From contig DF970686.1 in the NCBI GenBank assembly GCA_001270045.2, positions 372,001-436,000 on the forward strand: a stretch of DNA of 64,000 nt, written 5' to 3'. Below are positions 26,707 through 36,693 of this stretch, piece by piece (the first letter of the stretch is position 1; each line of letters begins with the position of its first letter). The notes beneath the pieces were generated by a model. It was not told the DNA's origin, made no database searches, and was given only the letters and a program-made list of their open reading frames with translations. A program made the position numbers and the translations under genes. Source of the DNA: Bacteroidales bacterium 6E (GTDB taxonomy: Bacteria > Bacteroidota > Bacteroidia > Bacteroidales > Prolixibacteraceae).

Positions 26707-28284
26707 ATGGCGGACATTAAACCGGCTGAAGTTTCAAAAATTTTAAGGGAACAGCTAGAGCACTTTAAAAGCAAATCAGACCTTGAGGAGGTTGGTACAG
26801 TACTACAAGTGGGTGATGGAATTGCAAGGATTCATGGACTGGCAAATGTTGAGTCCAATGAAATGATTGAATTCGACAGTGGAATCAAAGGTATTGTACT
26901 TAATCTGGAAGAAGATAACGTAGGGGCTGTGCTTCTTGGGCCTTCAGAAAATGTCAGGGAAGGAGATACCGTCAGGCGATTGAATCGAACAGCCTCGATT
27001 ATGGTAGGGGAGAAATTATTAGGCAGGGTAATCAATACTTTAGGTGAACCAATTGACAATAAAGGCCCTGTTTCGGGTGAATTATTTGAGATGCCGCTTG
27101 AACGCAAAGCCCCTGGGGTAATATATCGCCAACCTGTAAAGCAACCTCTACAGACTGGGTTGAAGGCAATCGATGCCATGATTCCAATTGGCCGTGGACA
27201 GCGTGAATTGATTATTGGTGATCGCCAGACTGGAAAGACTGCCATTGCTATCGATACCATAATCAATCAGCGCGAGAACTTTGAGAAGGGAAAACCGGTT
27301 TATTGTATTTATGTCGCAGTAGGTCAGAAAGGATCTACTGTTGCCAATATAGCGGCTACGCTTGAGAAGCATGGTGCACTTGAATACACCGTAATAGTGC
27401 TGGCAACTGCAGCTGATCCTGCTGCCCAACAGTTTTATGCTCCTTATGCAGGAGCCGCCATCGGTGAATATTTTAGGGATACCGGAAGGGATGCATTGAT
27501 TATTTATGATGACCTTTCAAAGCAAGCAGTATCTTACAGGGAAGTATCATTGTTACTTCGACGTCCTCCTGGCAGGGAAGCTTATCCCGGAGACGTATTC
27601 TATCTGCATTCACGATTATTGGAGCGTGCTGCCAAAATCATTGAATCAAATGAAATTGCCTCACAAATGAATGATCTTCCACCATCCTTGGTTGGAAAAG
27701 TTAAAGGAGGAGGTTCTTTAACCGCTCTACCCATAATAGAAACCCAGGCTGGAGATGTCTCTGCTTATATACCGACAAATGTTATTTCTATTACAGATGG
27801 ACAGATCTTTTTGGAATCTAACCTGTTTAATGCTGGAGTGCGGCCTGCAATAAATGTTGGTATTTCGGTATCCAGGGTAGGAGGATCAGCACAAGTAAAG
27901 GCTATGAAAAAAATTGCAGGAACCCTGAAGCTTGATCAGGCTCAGTTCAGGGAATTGGAAGCTTTTGCAAAATTTGGTTCTGATTTGGACGCAGCAACCT
28001 TACGGGTTCTGGATAAGGGCCGTAAGAATGTAGAAATCCTTAAACAGGGTCAATATCAGCCAATGATGATTGAGCATATGATAGCCGTAATATATTGTGG
28101 TACGAAGGAACTTCTGAGGAAAGTGCCTGTGGAAAAAGTGAAAGCTTTTGAAAATCAATTTATTGAGTTGATGGAAGTTCAATATAAAGAAACCCTCAAT
28201 TCTCTCAAGACAGGTAATTTGACTGCCGGGGACGAAACTAATCTTAGGCAGGCTGCCACAGAAGTGGCTGCCCGGTTTGCCTAA
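26707..28284 (+). CDS. atpA: ATP synthase F1 subunit alpha
   Basis: 525 residues. Start [18 protein letters not shown] is typical. Walker A is GDRQTGKT (about residue 174); the alpha signature [17 protein letters not shown] is near residue 380, and the arginine finger lies in that stretch. It carries the regulatory, non-catalytic nucleotide sites. The catalytic beta subunit gene atpD is not in the window, so it must be encoded elsewhere. Confidence 0.97.
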   Translation: MADIKPAEVSKILREQLEHFKSKSDLEEVGTVLQVGDGIARIHGLANVESNEMIEFDSGIKGIVLNLEEDNVGAVLLGPSENVREGDTVRRLNRTASIMVGEKLLGRVINTLGEPIDNKGPVSGELFEMPLERKAPGVIYRQPVKQPLQTGLKAIDAMIPIGRGQRELIIGDRQTGKTAIAIDTIINQRENFEKGKPVYCIYVAVGQKGSTVANIAATLEKHGALEYTVIVLATAADPAAQQFYAPYAGAAIGEYFRDTGRDALIIYDDLSKQAVSYREVSLLLRRPPGREAYPGDVFYLHSRLLERAAKIIESNEIASQMNDLPPSLVGKVKGGGSLTALPIIETQAGDVSAYIPTNVISITDGQIFLESNLFNAGVRPAINVGISVSRVGGSAQVKAMKKIAGTLKLDQAQFRELEAFAKFGSDLDAATLRVLDKGRKNVEILKQGQYQPMMIEHMIAVIYCGTKELLRKVPVEKVKAFENQFIELMEVQYKETLNSLKTGNLTAGDETNLRQAATEVAARFA

Positions 28285-28325
28285 ACTTATCCTTATAGGT
28301 TAATGAACAATGCTTTTCAGATGAT

Positions 28326-29204
28326 ATGGCAGGACTCAAAGAAATAAGAACCAGAATAACTTCCATTAAAACTACCCGGCAAGTAACGAGTGCCATGAAA
28401 ATGGTATCGGCTGCCAAATTGAAAAAGGCACAGGACGCCATTATCAATTTCAGGCCATATGCCAATCGTTTACAGGAAATCATGGAGCAGGTTGCAGGAT
28501 CATTAAAGGAGGAGAATATTTCACCTTATTGTGCCGCAAGAGAATCAGGGAATATTCTTTTAGTGATTGTGACCAGTAACCGCGGTTTGTGTGGTGGTTT
28601 CAATTCAAATATCATCAGGAAATTTCAGGAACTTTTGTCAACTAAATATTCAGAAGCTTTTGCATCAGGAAAGGTTAAAGTCATGTCAGTTGGAAAACAA
28701 GGTGAGCGCCAGTTGAAGAGTGCGAGGATTAAGGTTGATTTTTCCGCCAATGATGTATGGGATAGTTTTTCATATGCTGAAGTGGAATCGCTTGCCAAGC
28801 GTTTATTGAAGGATTTTGAAAATGGTGTTTTTGATAAGGTGGAAATCATTTATAATGAATTTGTTAATGCTGCAATGCAAAGACCGATTGTCCAGGAATT
28901 CTTACCTGTTAAGATTCATGAAGCCGACAATATTGGGGATGAAGGATTAGTTCTTTATGAGCCTTCCAGAGCAAGTATTGCAATGGAAATGATACCTAGG
29001 ATGTTGCGCACGCAATTCTATAAGGCAATGCTTGATTCATGGGCAGCTGAACATGGAGCACGTATGACCGCGATGCATATGGCAACAGATAATGCAACAG
29101 ATCTGATCAATGAGTTAACGTTGGTTTATAATAAGGCTCGACAGGCTTCAATTACCAAGGAGATTTTGGAAATTAGTGCAGGTGCCGAGGCGTTGCGAGG
29201 ATAG
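28326..29204 (+). CDS. atpG: ATP synthase F1 subunit gamma
   Basis: 292 residues. The N-terminal helix ends in MASxxEIRTRITSIKTTRQVTSAMKMVSAAKLKKAQ-type sequence, and the C-terminal helix has AEHGARMTAMHMATDNATDLINELTLVYNKARQASITKEILEI, the gamma signature. It is the rotating central shaft. Usual companions atpD and atpC do not follow; a minus-strand methyltransferase converges 29 nt away, so the run ends here. Confidence 0.96.
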   Translation: MAGLKEIRTRITSIKTTRQVTSAMKMVSAAKLKKAQDAIINFRPYANRLQEIMEQVAGSLKEENISPYCAARESGNILLVIVTSNRGLCGGFNSNIIRKFQELLSTKYSEAFASGKVKVMSVGKQGERQLKSARIKVDFSANDVWDSFSYAEVESLAKRLLKDFENGVFDKVEIIYNEFVNAAMQRPIVQEFLPVKIHEADNIGDEGLVLYEPSRASIAMEMIPRMLRTQFYKAMLDSWAAEHGARMTAMHMATDNATDLINELTLVYNKARQASITKEILEISAGAEALRG

Positions 29205-29233
29205 AGAACAAGTTTAGTTCTGTCTTTTCATCT

Positions 29234-29941
29234 TTAATTTCGGATGATGGCCACAAAGTTGGTTGCTGGCTGAAATCCATCTGTTATTACCCTTTTCCGA
29301 AATAGTTCAACTTCTGCTTTTAATTCATCATATTCGGGAAATCCTTCAGCATGTGTTTGATGTTGTTCCATTTTCATGATCCAGTGCTGCAGTTTTTCCG
29401 GGTTTCTTTCCGGATGTTCCTGAGGATAATAATCAAATGTAACCATTGGAATCGAATGGCTCATTTTCAGTAAATCCAGAACCTCTTCCCTTGAATATGT
29501 CTCACGGTGCACAATTCCAGACAATCGATCGATTTTACTCTTGTGATGGTGGTAAATTTGTTGATTCAACTGTGCAGGATTCAAATGGTCGGAGATAATT
29601 TCGCTGACGACCAACCAACCCCCTTTGCGGGTTACCCTTTTCATTTCTGAAAGAGCTTTCTCAGGAGAAGCAAGATGATGAAGAGCATTTGAGATTGTTG
29701 TAAGGTCAAATGATTCATTGGGAAATGATATATTTTCGGCATTCATTGGCTCGAAAAAATATTTACTTTCTTGAAACCCTCGTCTTGCATTTTGAATTGC
29801 CACTTCGGAAGGGTCAATTCCTGTAAAGTTCGCATCAGGAAAAAAATCTGAAAGAGTTTTGATAAAATGACCATCACCTGTTCCTACATCAAGTACCCGT
29901 TGGATAGTATTTGGTTCAATAAAGTCTGCAATTCGTTTCAT
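29234..29941 (-). CDS. Class I SAM-dependent methyltransferase
   Basis: 235 residues. Motif I VLDVGTGDGHFIKTLSDFFP binds SAM, followed by FTGIDPSEVAIQNAR (acidic loop 2), DLTTISNALHHL and an alpha/beta Rossmann layout as in the UbiE/COQ5 and type 11 groups. No target-specific domain is visible, so the substrate (small molecule, quinone or lipid) is undetermined. It follows the TSUP permease gene by 2 nt on the same strand, so the two are an operon. Confidence 0.85.
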   Translation of the reverse strand: MKRIADFIEPNTIQRVLDVGTGDGHFIKTLSDFFPDANFTGIDPSEVAIQNARRGFQESKYFFEPMNAENISFPNESFDLTTISNALHHLASPEKALSEMKRVTRKGGWLVVSEIISDHLNPAQLNQQIYHHHKSKIDRLSGIVHRETYSREEVLDLLKMSHSIPMVTFDYYPQEHPERNPEKLQHWIMKMEQHQTHAEGFPEYDELKAEVELFRKRVITDGFQPATNFVAIIRN

Positions 29942-29943
29942 GT

Positions 29944-30681
29944 TTATAGTAATAATAAAAATGCGGAAACTCCTGTAATCAGGATAACAAAAGTCCTATA
30001 GGATTGTTCCGGGATTCTTTTGACGAGATGAATTCCCAGATAGGCACCAATCCCTATGGCGGGTAAAAGCAGGAGGTTTATGAGTATGTAATCTACCTTA
30101 ATATTGTTCCAAACAAACATTTGAAGTGGAAACTTGGTAAAGTTAATAACTAAAAAGAACCATGCGGTGGTACCAATGAACCTACTTTTGGGTAAATCCA
30201 TTGCGAGTAGATAAATTGCAAAAACTGGTCCTGCCACGTTTCCCATCATTGTGGCAAAACCACCAAGAATGCCCATTAAAGGTGCAAACCACCACCTGTT
30301 TGGATAATTTAATGACTCCTTCCTTTTTCTCAGCATTAATCCAAGGCTCAAAAAGACCAGAACAGAAATAATCTTTTTAAACCAGTATTCATTTACGATA
30401 TCTCCTATCCAGACGCCAAGAAAAAGGCCTCCCAGAGCCCATGGAAACATTCGGATCAGATTCTTCCAGTCGGCATGTCGGTGATAATAGGTAACTCCGA
30501 AAATATCGGCCAGTATTAACATAGGCAGCAATACCCCTGTTGAGGGTTTGCCACCAAAAATCATAGCCAAAGCCGGTATGACTATGAGAGAAACTCCAGG
30601 AACCCCAACTTTTGACATTCCAATCAACATTGCTGAAAGGATCAGAATTGTCCATTGGAGTATTGTGAAATCAAAACTCAC
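29944..30681 (-). CDS. TSUP (TauE/SafE) family anion permease
   Basis: 245 residues, about eight hydrophobic helices in two halves (WTILILSAMLIGMSKVGVPG; GGFATMMGNVAGPVFAIYLLAM). The family transports sulfite, sulfoacetate, thiosulfate or other sulfur/organic anions across the inner membrane. The two half-repeats with GxxxxPG-type turns are visible. It is first in a two-gene operon with a methyltransferase. Substrate not predictable. Confidence 0.85.
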   Translation of the reverse strand: MSFDFTILQWTILILSAMLIGMSKVGVPGVSLIVIPALAMIFGGKPSTGVLLPMLILADIFGVTYYHRHADWKNLIRMFPWALGGLFLGVWIGDIVNEYWFKKIISVLVFLSLGLMLRKRKESLNYPNRWWFAPLMGILGGFATMMGNVAGPVFAIYLLAMDLPKSRFIGTTAWFFLVINFTKFPLQMFVWNNIKVDYILINLLLLPAIGIGAYLGIHLVKRIPEQSYRTFVILITGVSAFLLLL

Positions 30682-30904
30682 GGCAGATTGCTTTGATTGT
30701 AAAGGTTAAAAAACGAACCATAAAAGTAATGATTAAATGAGGCATTGATGCAGGATATGTATTTCTGGCAGACAAAGTAAGACTTGAGAATCTGAATTTG
30801 AGTTCAAATCAATAGATTTTTTATTTACTTTGGTAGGCCTCCTGATTAAACTGAACAATTTTTTAAATGTTTTATCCTACTTGGAACTTAAATATTAAAC
30901 AAGC

Positions 30905-32227
30905 ATGAACACCTATGCCAACAGACCCGAACGTGTGAGTAGGGGTATTATTGAATTACTTCAATCATCAGCACTTGGAGGAATACTTTTAATCCTATTC
31001 ACCATTATTGCCTTGATTTGGGCTAATTCTGGCTGGCAGGAGTCATATCACCATTTATGGCATTTAAAGTTTGGGGTTGAGTTGGGTAACTTCAGTTTAA
31101 AAATGGATCTGCATCACTGGATCAATGATGGTTTAATGGCTATTTTTTTCTACATGGTAGGTTTGGAAATTAAACGTGAAGTTATTTCCGGAGAGTTAAG
31201 TTCAAGGAAGAAAGCAACATTGCCCGCATTGGGAGCTCTTGGCGGAATGTTGTTTCCTGCCTTAATCTACGTAGCTATCAATGCGAGTATTGGTAATCCT
31301 GAATCCGCAAATGGATGGGGTGTGCCAATGGCAACCGATATTGCTTTTTCCCTTGGAATTATAAGTTTGTTAGGTAAAAGGGTGCCTTTGGCACTGAAGG
31401 TTTTCCTGGTCGCACTTGCAATTGTAGATGACCTTGGGGCAATTCTTGTGATAGCCATTTTCTATACTGCAGAGCTCAATCTTCCTGCGTTATTTACCGG
31501 GCTTGGATTGTTGGTATTTTTATTTGTGCTCGACCGAATGAAATTCAGAAGTATCGCTTTTATACATCTGGTCGGACTTCTTGTATGGTATTGTTTTCTG
31601 CAGTCTGGTGTACATGCCACCATTGCCGGTGTTCTCCTGGCATTTTTGACTCCTATCAGAAGAGAGTTGGGAATTAGTGTGTTTCACAAGAAAGTCCGGG
31701 AGGTAGAGTATGATAAAACTATGGAAGAAAGTGATACCTTGCCCCATCATCAATTAGAGAAATACAGGGCTTTGCGACGACAGCTAAAGCAGATCCAGAG
31801 TCCGGTCCAGCGGTTGGAGCACGACCTCCACCACACTGTCAATTATCTAATTATGCCGGTTTTTGCCCTGGCAAATGCGGGTGTGGCCTTCAATGGCGGG
31901 ACTGCTATTTTTTCAGCAGTCTCGATTGCAGTGGCAGTTGGGCTTTTTGTAGGAAAGTCTATTGGGATTACCTTTTTTGCATGGCTAGGTTGTAAACTGG
32001 GTATGGCAGAACTTCCTGAAGGAATTAATTTTAAGAATATTTTAGGAGTAGCCATTTTGGGCGGACTCGGTTTTACGATGGCCATTTTTATCGCCAGCCT
32101 GGCTTTTACCGATCCTTTTATGTTAGACCAGTCGAAAATCGGAATTTTTATTGGTTCGCTTTTTTCAGGTATAATAGGTAGTTATGCCTTAAGTATCATG
32201 TTCCCCAAGAATTCCAGAAACAAATAA
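30905..32227 (+). CDS. nhaA: Na+/H+ antiporter NhaA
   Basis: 440 residues, 12 membrane helices. The ion-binding Asp pair is in VALAIVDDLGAILVIAIFYTAELN (Asp163/Asp164 equivalents). DIAFSLGIISLLGKRVPLALKVF and the fused-helix Asp of MATDIAFS are present. A cytoplasmic loop longer than the E. coli one (about residues 258-310, highly charged and His-rich: DTLPHHQLEKYR, LEHDLHHTVNY) is common in Bacteroidota NhaA. It exchanges Na+ for H+ across the inner membrane. An ArsR-type gene follows 164 nt later. Confidence 0.95.
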   Translation: MNTYANRPERVSRGIIELLQSSALGGILLILFTIIALIWANSGWQESYHHLWHLKFGVELGNFSLKMDLHHWINDGLMAIFFYMVGLEIKREVISGELSSRKKATLPALGALGGMLFPALIYVAINASIGNPESANGWGVPMATDIAFSLGIISLLGKRVPLALKVFLVALAIVDDLGAILVIAIFYTAELNLPALFTGLGLLVFLFVLDRMKFRSIAFIHLVGLLVWYCFLQSGVHATIAGVLLAFLTPIRRELGISVFHKKVREVEYDKTMEESDTLPHHQLEKYRALRRQLKQIQSPVQRLEHDLHHTVNYLIMPVFALANAGVAFNGGTAIFSAVSIAVAVGLFVGKSIGITFFAWLGCKLGMAELPEGINFKNILGVAILGGLGFTMAIFIASLAFTDPFMLDQSKIGIFIGSLFSGIIGSYALSIMFPKNSRNK

Positions 32228-32296
32228 TTTGATCATTTAAATCATATCAATCATAGTAATTTGGTATAATTTAACAATTCGTTAGATTAATTGATT

Positions 32297-32316
32297 GCTA
32301 AATCATCATATTTAGC
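32297..32316. repeat. Inverted repeat upstream of arsR-type gene
   Basis: GCTAAAT (32297-32303) and ATTTAGC (32310-32316) form a perfect 7-bp inverted repeat with a 6-nt spacer. It may be a weak nhaA terminator (no T tract) or an operator. Confidence 0.4.
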
Positions 32317-32360
32317 TTGGATTGTCCTAAGCAATTTACTATTGCGTTGTTTTAAATATT

Positions 32361-32379
32361 TATATTTGTATACATATAT
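32361..32379 (+). promoter_or_regulatory. Overlapping -7 box and palindromic operator of arsR-type gene
   Basis: TATATTTG (32361-32368) matches TAnnTTTG. It overlaps an 18-nt near-palindrome ATATTTGTATACATATAT (32362-32379, one mismatched pair) centred on GTATAC, 12 nt before the TTG start. The layout fits repression of its own promoter by the encoded dimeric regulator. Confidence 0.4.
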
Positions 32380-32391
32380 AATGAAAATCTT

Positions 32392-32691
32392 TTGGAAATA
32401 AAGGAACTCGATATTGATAGATTGGAACAGGCAGCTGCCATGTTAAAAGCTATGGCCCATCCAATGAGAATTGCCATTCTAAAGCATCTTGAAGGGGATA
32501 AAAAATTGACTGTTACCGAAATCCATGAATTATTGGGGATTGAGCAATCTACTACTTCCCACCATTTGGGAATTCTAAAAGACAAAGGAGTTCTCTGTTC
32601 TCGCAGAGAGGGAAAAAATACCTATTATTACCTGAAGAACAATGTTTTGGTGCAAGTTTTAGATTGCTTGAACCAATGTACTTGTGATTAA
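32392..32691 (+). CDS. ArsR/SmtB-family transcriptional regulator
   Basis: 99 residues from a TTG start; the ATG at 32381 is in another frame and stops at once. A winged helix is clear: LKAMAHPMRIAILKHLEG, TVTEIHELLGIEQSTTSHHLGILKDKGVLCSRREGKNTYYYL. The alpha-3 CVC metal site of ArsR is absent (ELLGIEQS), but the tail has C92, C96 and C98 (DCLNQCTCD) plus a Cys near residue 66, a possible alternative metal or thiol site. It probably represses its own gene through the overlapping palindrome. Its signal and any other target, perhaps nhaA or rdgB, are unknown. Confidence 0.85.
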   Translation: MEIKELDIDRLEQAAAMLKAMAHPMRIAILKHLEGDKKLTVTEIHELLGIEQSTTSHHLGILKDKGVLCSRREGKNTYYYLKNNVLVQVLDCLNQCTCD

Positions 32692-32889
32692 TCTAAACTC
32701 TTTCAGGATCTTTTCTACTTCAGATTTGTTTTTATTCACATTCTCGGATCTTAACACTATTCAGTTATTTTTGTCCTTATATTGAAGTATGTTTTGATTT
32801 TTAAAAAGCTGGAAATATGATGAATTTCCTGTTGGTTTCAAAAATCGACATGGTCTTTTTAAGATATCACTGAGAATAATGCCATTGAC

Positions 32890-33471
32890 ATGAAGCTTGT
32901 ATTTGCAACTAATAATCCTCACAAAATGGAGGAAATTCGTCACTTGCTTGGTCCAGATTTTGAAATATTGAGCCTGGAGGAAATTGGATGCAATGATGAA
33001 ATTCCTGAAGATAAGGATACACTTGAAGAGAATGCATCACAGAAAGCATATTACATTTTTGACCGGTATAAGGTAAATTGCTTTGCTGATGACACTGGGC
33101 TCGAAATAGATGCACTCAATGGTGAACCCGGAGTTTTTTCAGCCCGATACGCAGGTCCTCAAAGAAATTCGAAAGAAAATGTAAGGCTTGTACTTCAAAA
33201 AATGGACAAAATAAATCACAGGAATGCACGTTTCAGAACTGTGATTTCGCTGATTCTTGATGGGATAGAAACCCGATTTGAGGGAATTGTCAATGGGGTT
33301 ATCCTTAAAGAAGAACGTGGAGAAAGAGGATTTGGGTATGATCCTATTTTTCAGCCGGAAGAAAGTGATCTTGCCTTTGCTGAAATGTCACTTGTCGAGA
33401 AAAATATGATAAGTCATAGAGGTCGTGCAATTTCAGCACTCGTTGATTTTTTGAAAAGCACAAATAAATAA
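32890..33471 (+). CDS. rdgB: XTP/dITP diphosphatase (RdgB/HAM1)
   Basis: 193 residues. Motifs: KLVFATNNPHKMEEI at the N-terminus, FADDTGLEIDALNGEPGVFSARYAG in the active site, GFGYDPIFQPEES and SHRGRAISAL at the C-terminus. It removes non-canonical purine nucleotides (dITP, XTP) to monophosphate and pyrophosphate. It is followed by porZ 16 nt downstream. Confidence 0.95.
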   Translation: MKLVFATNNPHKMEEIRHLLGPDFEILSLEEIGCNDEIPEDKDTLEENASQKAYYIFDRYKVNCFADDTGLEIDALNGEPGVFSARYAGPQRNSKENVRLVLQKMDKINHRNARFRTVISLILDGIETRFEGIVNGVILKEERGERGFGYDPIFQPEESDLAFAEMSLVEKNMISHRGRAISALVDFLKSTNK

Positions 33472-33487
33472 AATACGACCCATACTC

Positions 33488-35821
33488 ATGAAAAAGATAT
33501 TTTCAGTGCTGTTTTTACTTGCTTTATTTATTTCAGTCTCGGGCCAAATGAAATCTGGTACATGGCAGGAGTATCTATCATATACCAATGCACTGAAGGT
33601 TGTCGATGGACAAGATAATATATTTGTGGCGACTCAAGGTGGACTATTTTATATGGATGTCAATGAAAACAGCATTAATAAAATAACCCGACTTGACGGA
33701 CTTTCAGATTCAGGAATAAAAACAATTGCCTGGCATCCTGACCTTAAAATGCTTTTAGTTGTTTACCAGAACAGCAATGTTGACCTTGTCTTTCCACAGG
33801 GCATTTTTAACATCGGAGATATTTTTCGTAAACAGATTTCCGGAAATAAGTCGATTAATTCCGTCACATTTGTGGGTAATGAAGCTTATTTGTCCTGTGG
33901 TTTTGGAATTGTTGTAATAAATCTGACACGAAGAGAAATCAAAGACACTTATATTATTGGTAGCGAGGGATCTCCGATCCCAGTGTATGATGTTGAAACA
34001 GATGGGAATAATATTTATGCCGCTACTTCGGGCGGTTTGTTTTCTGCGCCTTTAGAAGGTGTAAATCTGCTTGATTATAATAATTGGTCAAGGATTCAGA
34101 ATATTCCGAATAATCAGGGGAAATTTAACCAACTCGAAAAGTTTAATGGCTCAATATTGGCTTCATTTACAAGAGATCAGTGGGATGGTGATGAAGTTTA
34201 CGCTTTGAGGGCCAGTCAATGGGTACGGGATTATTTCGAAGTACCATATGTGCGCGAAATGAGTGTTAATGAAGATTATTTGGTAATCAGTGGTCAAGAT
34301 CAGGTTCTGATATATAACAAAAGCAACCAGCTGATTGGGCGAATAATGAATTATTTGCTGGATGGAGAAAATATTAAAAGGATATATCCATTGTCTTCGT
34401 TCATAAATTCTGCAGGGCAAATTTTTATTGCAGATCAGAATTATGGTTTGATACGAATAGATGGCCAGAATTTCGAGCAGTTTATTCCTGAAGGGCCAGT
34501 AAACAATAGCATCTTTGATCTGGCAGTATTCAATGGATCCATATGGATTTCTGCTGGTGGCAGGACTGATGTCTGGAACAACCAGTTCAGATTACCGGTT
34601 TTTCAGGAATTAAATGCCGGGGAATGGAATACATTTAGTGTTAGGGAATTTCCTGAAATGTCTGGATTTTTTGATATTGTACAGGTTGCAGTCAACCCAA
34701 AGGATCCTTCAAATTTTGCTGCTGCCAGTTGGGGGGGGGGAATCTTGTTGTTTCAGAATGGCGAACTTGTTCAAAGATATAATAACATAAACAGTCCTCT
34801 TGAAACGGCTATTCCTGAAAACCCACAAGAACCTTATACGCGTATTGGCGGAATAGCATTCGATAATGAGGGAACCCTTTGGATTACAAATTCCCAGGTT
34901 TCAAACAATCTTCACTCACTTACTGTCTCAGGAGAATGGAAATCGTATCAATTGCCAGAAGTTGCCGGATTCCAATACACAATCGGTAAAGTAATTGTGA
35001 CTGAAAGTGGGGATAAATGGGTGGTTGTTCCGCGTGGAAGAGATTTATATGTTGTAAATAAGGATGTTTCACAGAAAAAGTATCTTCCGGTCACATCATA
35101 TTTTAATAATGGTCAACAAGAAATCTTTAACCGGATGAATGATGTTTATTCCATTGCTGAAGATTTATCTGGTGACATCTGGGTGGGTACTTCAAAAGGG
35201 ATAGCCGTATTCGCTGCTCCCCGAAGGATTTGGCAAACTTCTCCATTTTATGCTTATCAACCGAGTCTTGAAATGGGCGACGGCCTTTACCATCCGCTGC
35301 TTGAGACAGAAACTATAACGGCAATAGCAATTGATGGTGCTAACCGAAAATGGATCGGAACCAAAAATTCGGGATTATACCTCATTTCAGAAAAAGGTGA
35401 TCAGGAGATTCTGCACTTTCATATAGACAATTGCCCTCTTCCATCAAACACGATTACCAGCCTGGCGATGCATTCCTCTTCTGGTCTGTTATATATTGGA
35501 ACTGATTCAGGACTTTTCTCTTATCAGACGGATGCACCTGGTGGTGAATCAACATTTAACCATGTTATGGTATACCCAAATCCTGTCAGGGAAACTTATG
35601 ATGGGCCAGTGACAATCAAGGGCCTTATGAAAGATACAGATATAAGGATTACAGATATTGCCGGAAATATTGTCCATAAAGCCAAATCACTTGGAGGACA
35701 GGTAGTATGGGATGGGAAGAATCAAAAGGGGAAGCGTTTAAGTACGGGAGTATACCTGATTTTTGCCGCGGATGCTAACGGAGAAGAAACACATATTACA
35801 AAATTATTGTTCATTAGGTAA
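33488..35821 (+). CDS. porZ: Type IX secretion system protein PorZ (two-propeller protein with CTD)
   Basis: 777 residues, the length of Porphyromonas gingivalis PorZ (776). Signal peptide MKKIFSVLFLLALFISVSGQ. Two beta-propellers follow, with repeating GGLFYMD, TSGGLFSAP, GIAFDNEGTLWITN, SGDIWVGTSKGIAVF, NRKWIGTKNSGLYLIS motifs. A type IX sorting-like C-terminal domain (about residues 690-777) has VYPNPVRETYDGPVTI and GVYLIFAADANGEETHITKLLF. PorZ is a surface subunit of the attachment/sortase complex that supplies A-LPS to cargo. Between rdgB and recO; the porZ-recO neighbourhood is conserved. A run of 10 G sits in frame at 34731-34740. Confidence 0.88.
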   Translation: MKKIFSVLFLLALFISVSGQMKSGTWQEYLSYTNALKVVDGQDNIFVATQGGLFYMDVNENSINKITRLDGLSDSGIKTIAWHPDLKMLLVVYQNSNVDLVFPQGIFNIGDIFRKQISGNKSINSVTFVGNEAYLSCGFGIVVINLTRREIKDTYIIGSEGSPIPVYDVETDGNNIYAATSGGLFSAPLEGVNLLDYNNWSRIQNIPNNQGKFNQLEKFNGSILASFTRDQWDGDEVYALRASQWVRDYFEVPYVREMSVNEDYLVISGQDQVLIYNKSNQLIGRIMNYLLDGENIKRIYPLSSFINSAGQIFIADQNYGLIRIDGQNFEQFIPEGPVNNSIFDLAVFNGSIWISAGGRTDVWNNQFRLPVFQELNAGEWNTFSVREFPEMSGFFDIVQVAVNPKDPSNFAAASWGGGILLFQNGELVQRYNNINSPLETAIPENPQEPYTRIGGIAFDNEGTLWITNSQVSNNLHSLTVSGEWKSYQLPEVAGFQYTIGKVIVTESGDKWVVVPRGRDLYVVNKDVSQKKYLPVTSYFNNGQQEIFNRMNDVYSIAEDLSGDIWVGTSKGIAVFAAPRRIWQTSPFYAYQPSLEMGDGLYHPLLETETITAIAIDGANRKWIGTKNSGLYLISEKGDQEILHFHIDNCPLPSNTITSLAMHSSSGLLYIGTDSGLFSYQTDAPGGESTFNHVMVYPNPVRETYDGPVTIKGLMKDTDIRITDIAGNIVHKAKSLGGQVVWDGKNQKGKRLSTGVYLIFAADANGEETHITKLLFIR
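34731..34740 (+). repeat. Ten-guanine homopolymer inside porZ
   Basis: Ten consecutive G lie within codons for Trp-Gly-Gly-Gly at about residue 415-418. The frame stays open here. In an AT-rich genome such a run is rare and could slip during replication, so that a one-base change would truncate PorZ. Confidence 0.8.
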
Positions 35822-35847
35822 TCGGTAGAATTTTATTAGTTGATGCC

Positions 35848-36570
35848 ATGCTGGTAAAAACCAAAGGTATAGTCTTGCACAATGTAAGGTACGGTGATCA
35901 TAGCCTGATCCTGACTGTGTATACCGAAGAGTACGGCAGGCAATCCTATATCATGAATGCTTCCCGAGGTCCCAAATCAAAAAACAAGGCAGGGATTTTA
36001 CAGCCATTATATATGGTCGATTTGGAAGTGTATCAGAAAAAAAACCGGGAGATACAAAGGATAAAAGAATTAAGGATTATAAATCCATATTCATCAATAC
36101 CCTTTCATATTGTAAAAAGCAGTGAAGTAATTTTTCTGTCTGAGATTCTATATAGAGTTCTTCAGGAAGAGGAGAAGAATTTGGAGTTGTTTCAGTTTCT
36201 GGAAAACTCACTTCTCGCATTCGATATACTGGAAAGTGGAGTATCCATTTTTCATATTTGGTTTCTTTTACGACTTACAGGCTTTCTGGGGATCAAGCCA
36301 GACCTTCAGAATAACGAAAACCATTGGTTTGATATGCAGAAGGGTCTTATGGTGGCAAGAGAACCCTTCCATAATTACTATATGAATCCGGGAACATCCA
36401 ATCTCCTGAAACAAATCTTTCAGATGAATATTCAAGAGCTTGGTAAATTTGAAGCTGCCTTGGATGAGAGGACTATTCTTTTAAGGAAAATTCTGGAATA
36501 TTATCATCAACATTTTAATAATCTTGAACATTTGAGATCATTCGATGTGTTGAAAGAGGTATTCCACTGA
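35848..36570 (+). CDS. recO: DNA repair protein RecO
   Basis: 240 residues. The N-terminal OB-fold opens with MLVKTKGIVLHNVRYGDHSLILTVYTEEYGRQSYIMNASRGPKSKNK, typical of RecO. The helical C-terminal domain has LRLTGFLGIKPDL. The four zinc-binding cysteines of other RecO proteins are absent, which is usual in Bacteroidota. It loads RecA on SSB-coated DNA with RecR. Gap of 26 nt after porZ. Confidence 0.93.
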   Translation: MLVKTKGIVLHNVRYGDHSLILTVYTEEYGRQSYIMNASRGPKSKNKAGILQPLYMVDLEVYQKKNREIQRIKELRIINPYSSIPFHIVKSSEVIFLSEILYRVLQEEEKNLELFQFLENSLLAFDILESGVSIFHIWFLLRLTGFLGIKPDLQNNENHWFDMQKGLMVAREPFHNYYMNPGTSNLLKQIFQMNIQELGKFEAALDERTILLRKILEYYHQHFNNLEHLRSFDVLKEVFH

Positions 36571-36693
36571 TAGCTTGAATATGGCATTTCTTTCCATCAA
36601 GGATTACCTTTCGAAAAGATTAATTTTTTACATTTGTTACACCGAAGTCCTGACGATATCAGGCCGGGGAATGATAAACTTCAGACGAAATTT

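Noticed and set aside
29205-29221. Short hairpin AGAAC...GTTCT between atpG and methyltransferase
   Set aside because: Only 5 bp stem without a convincing T tract; too weak to call a terminator.
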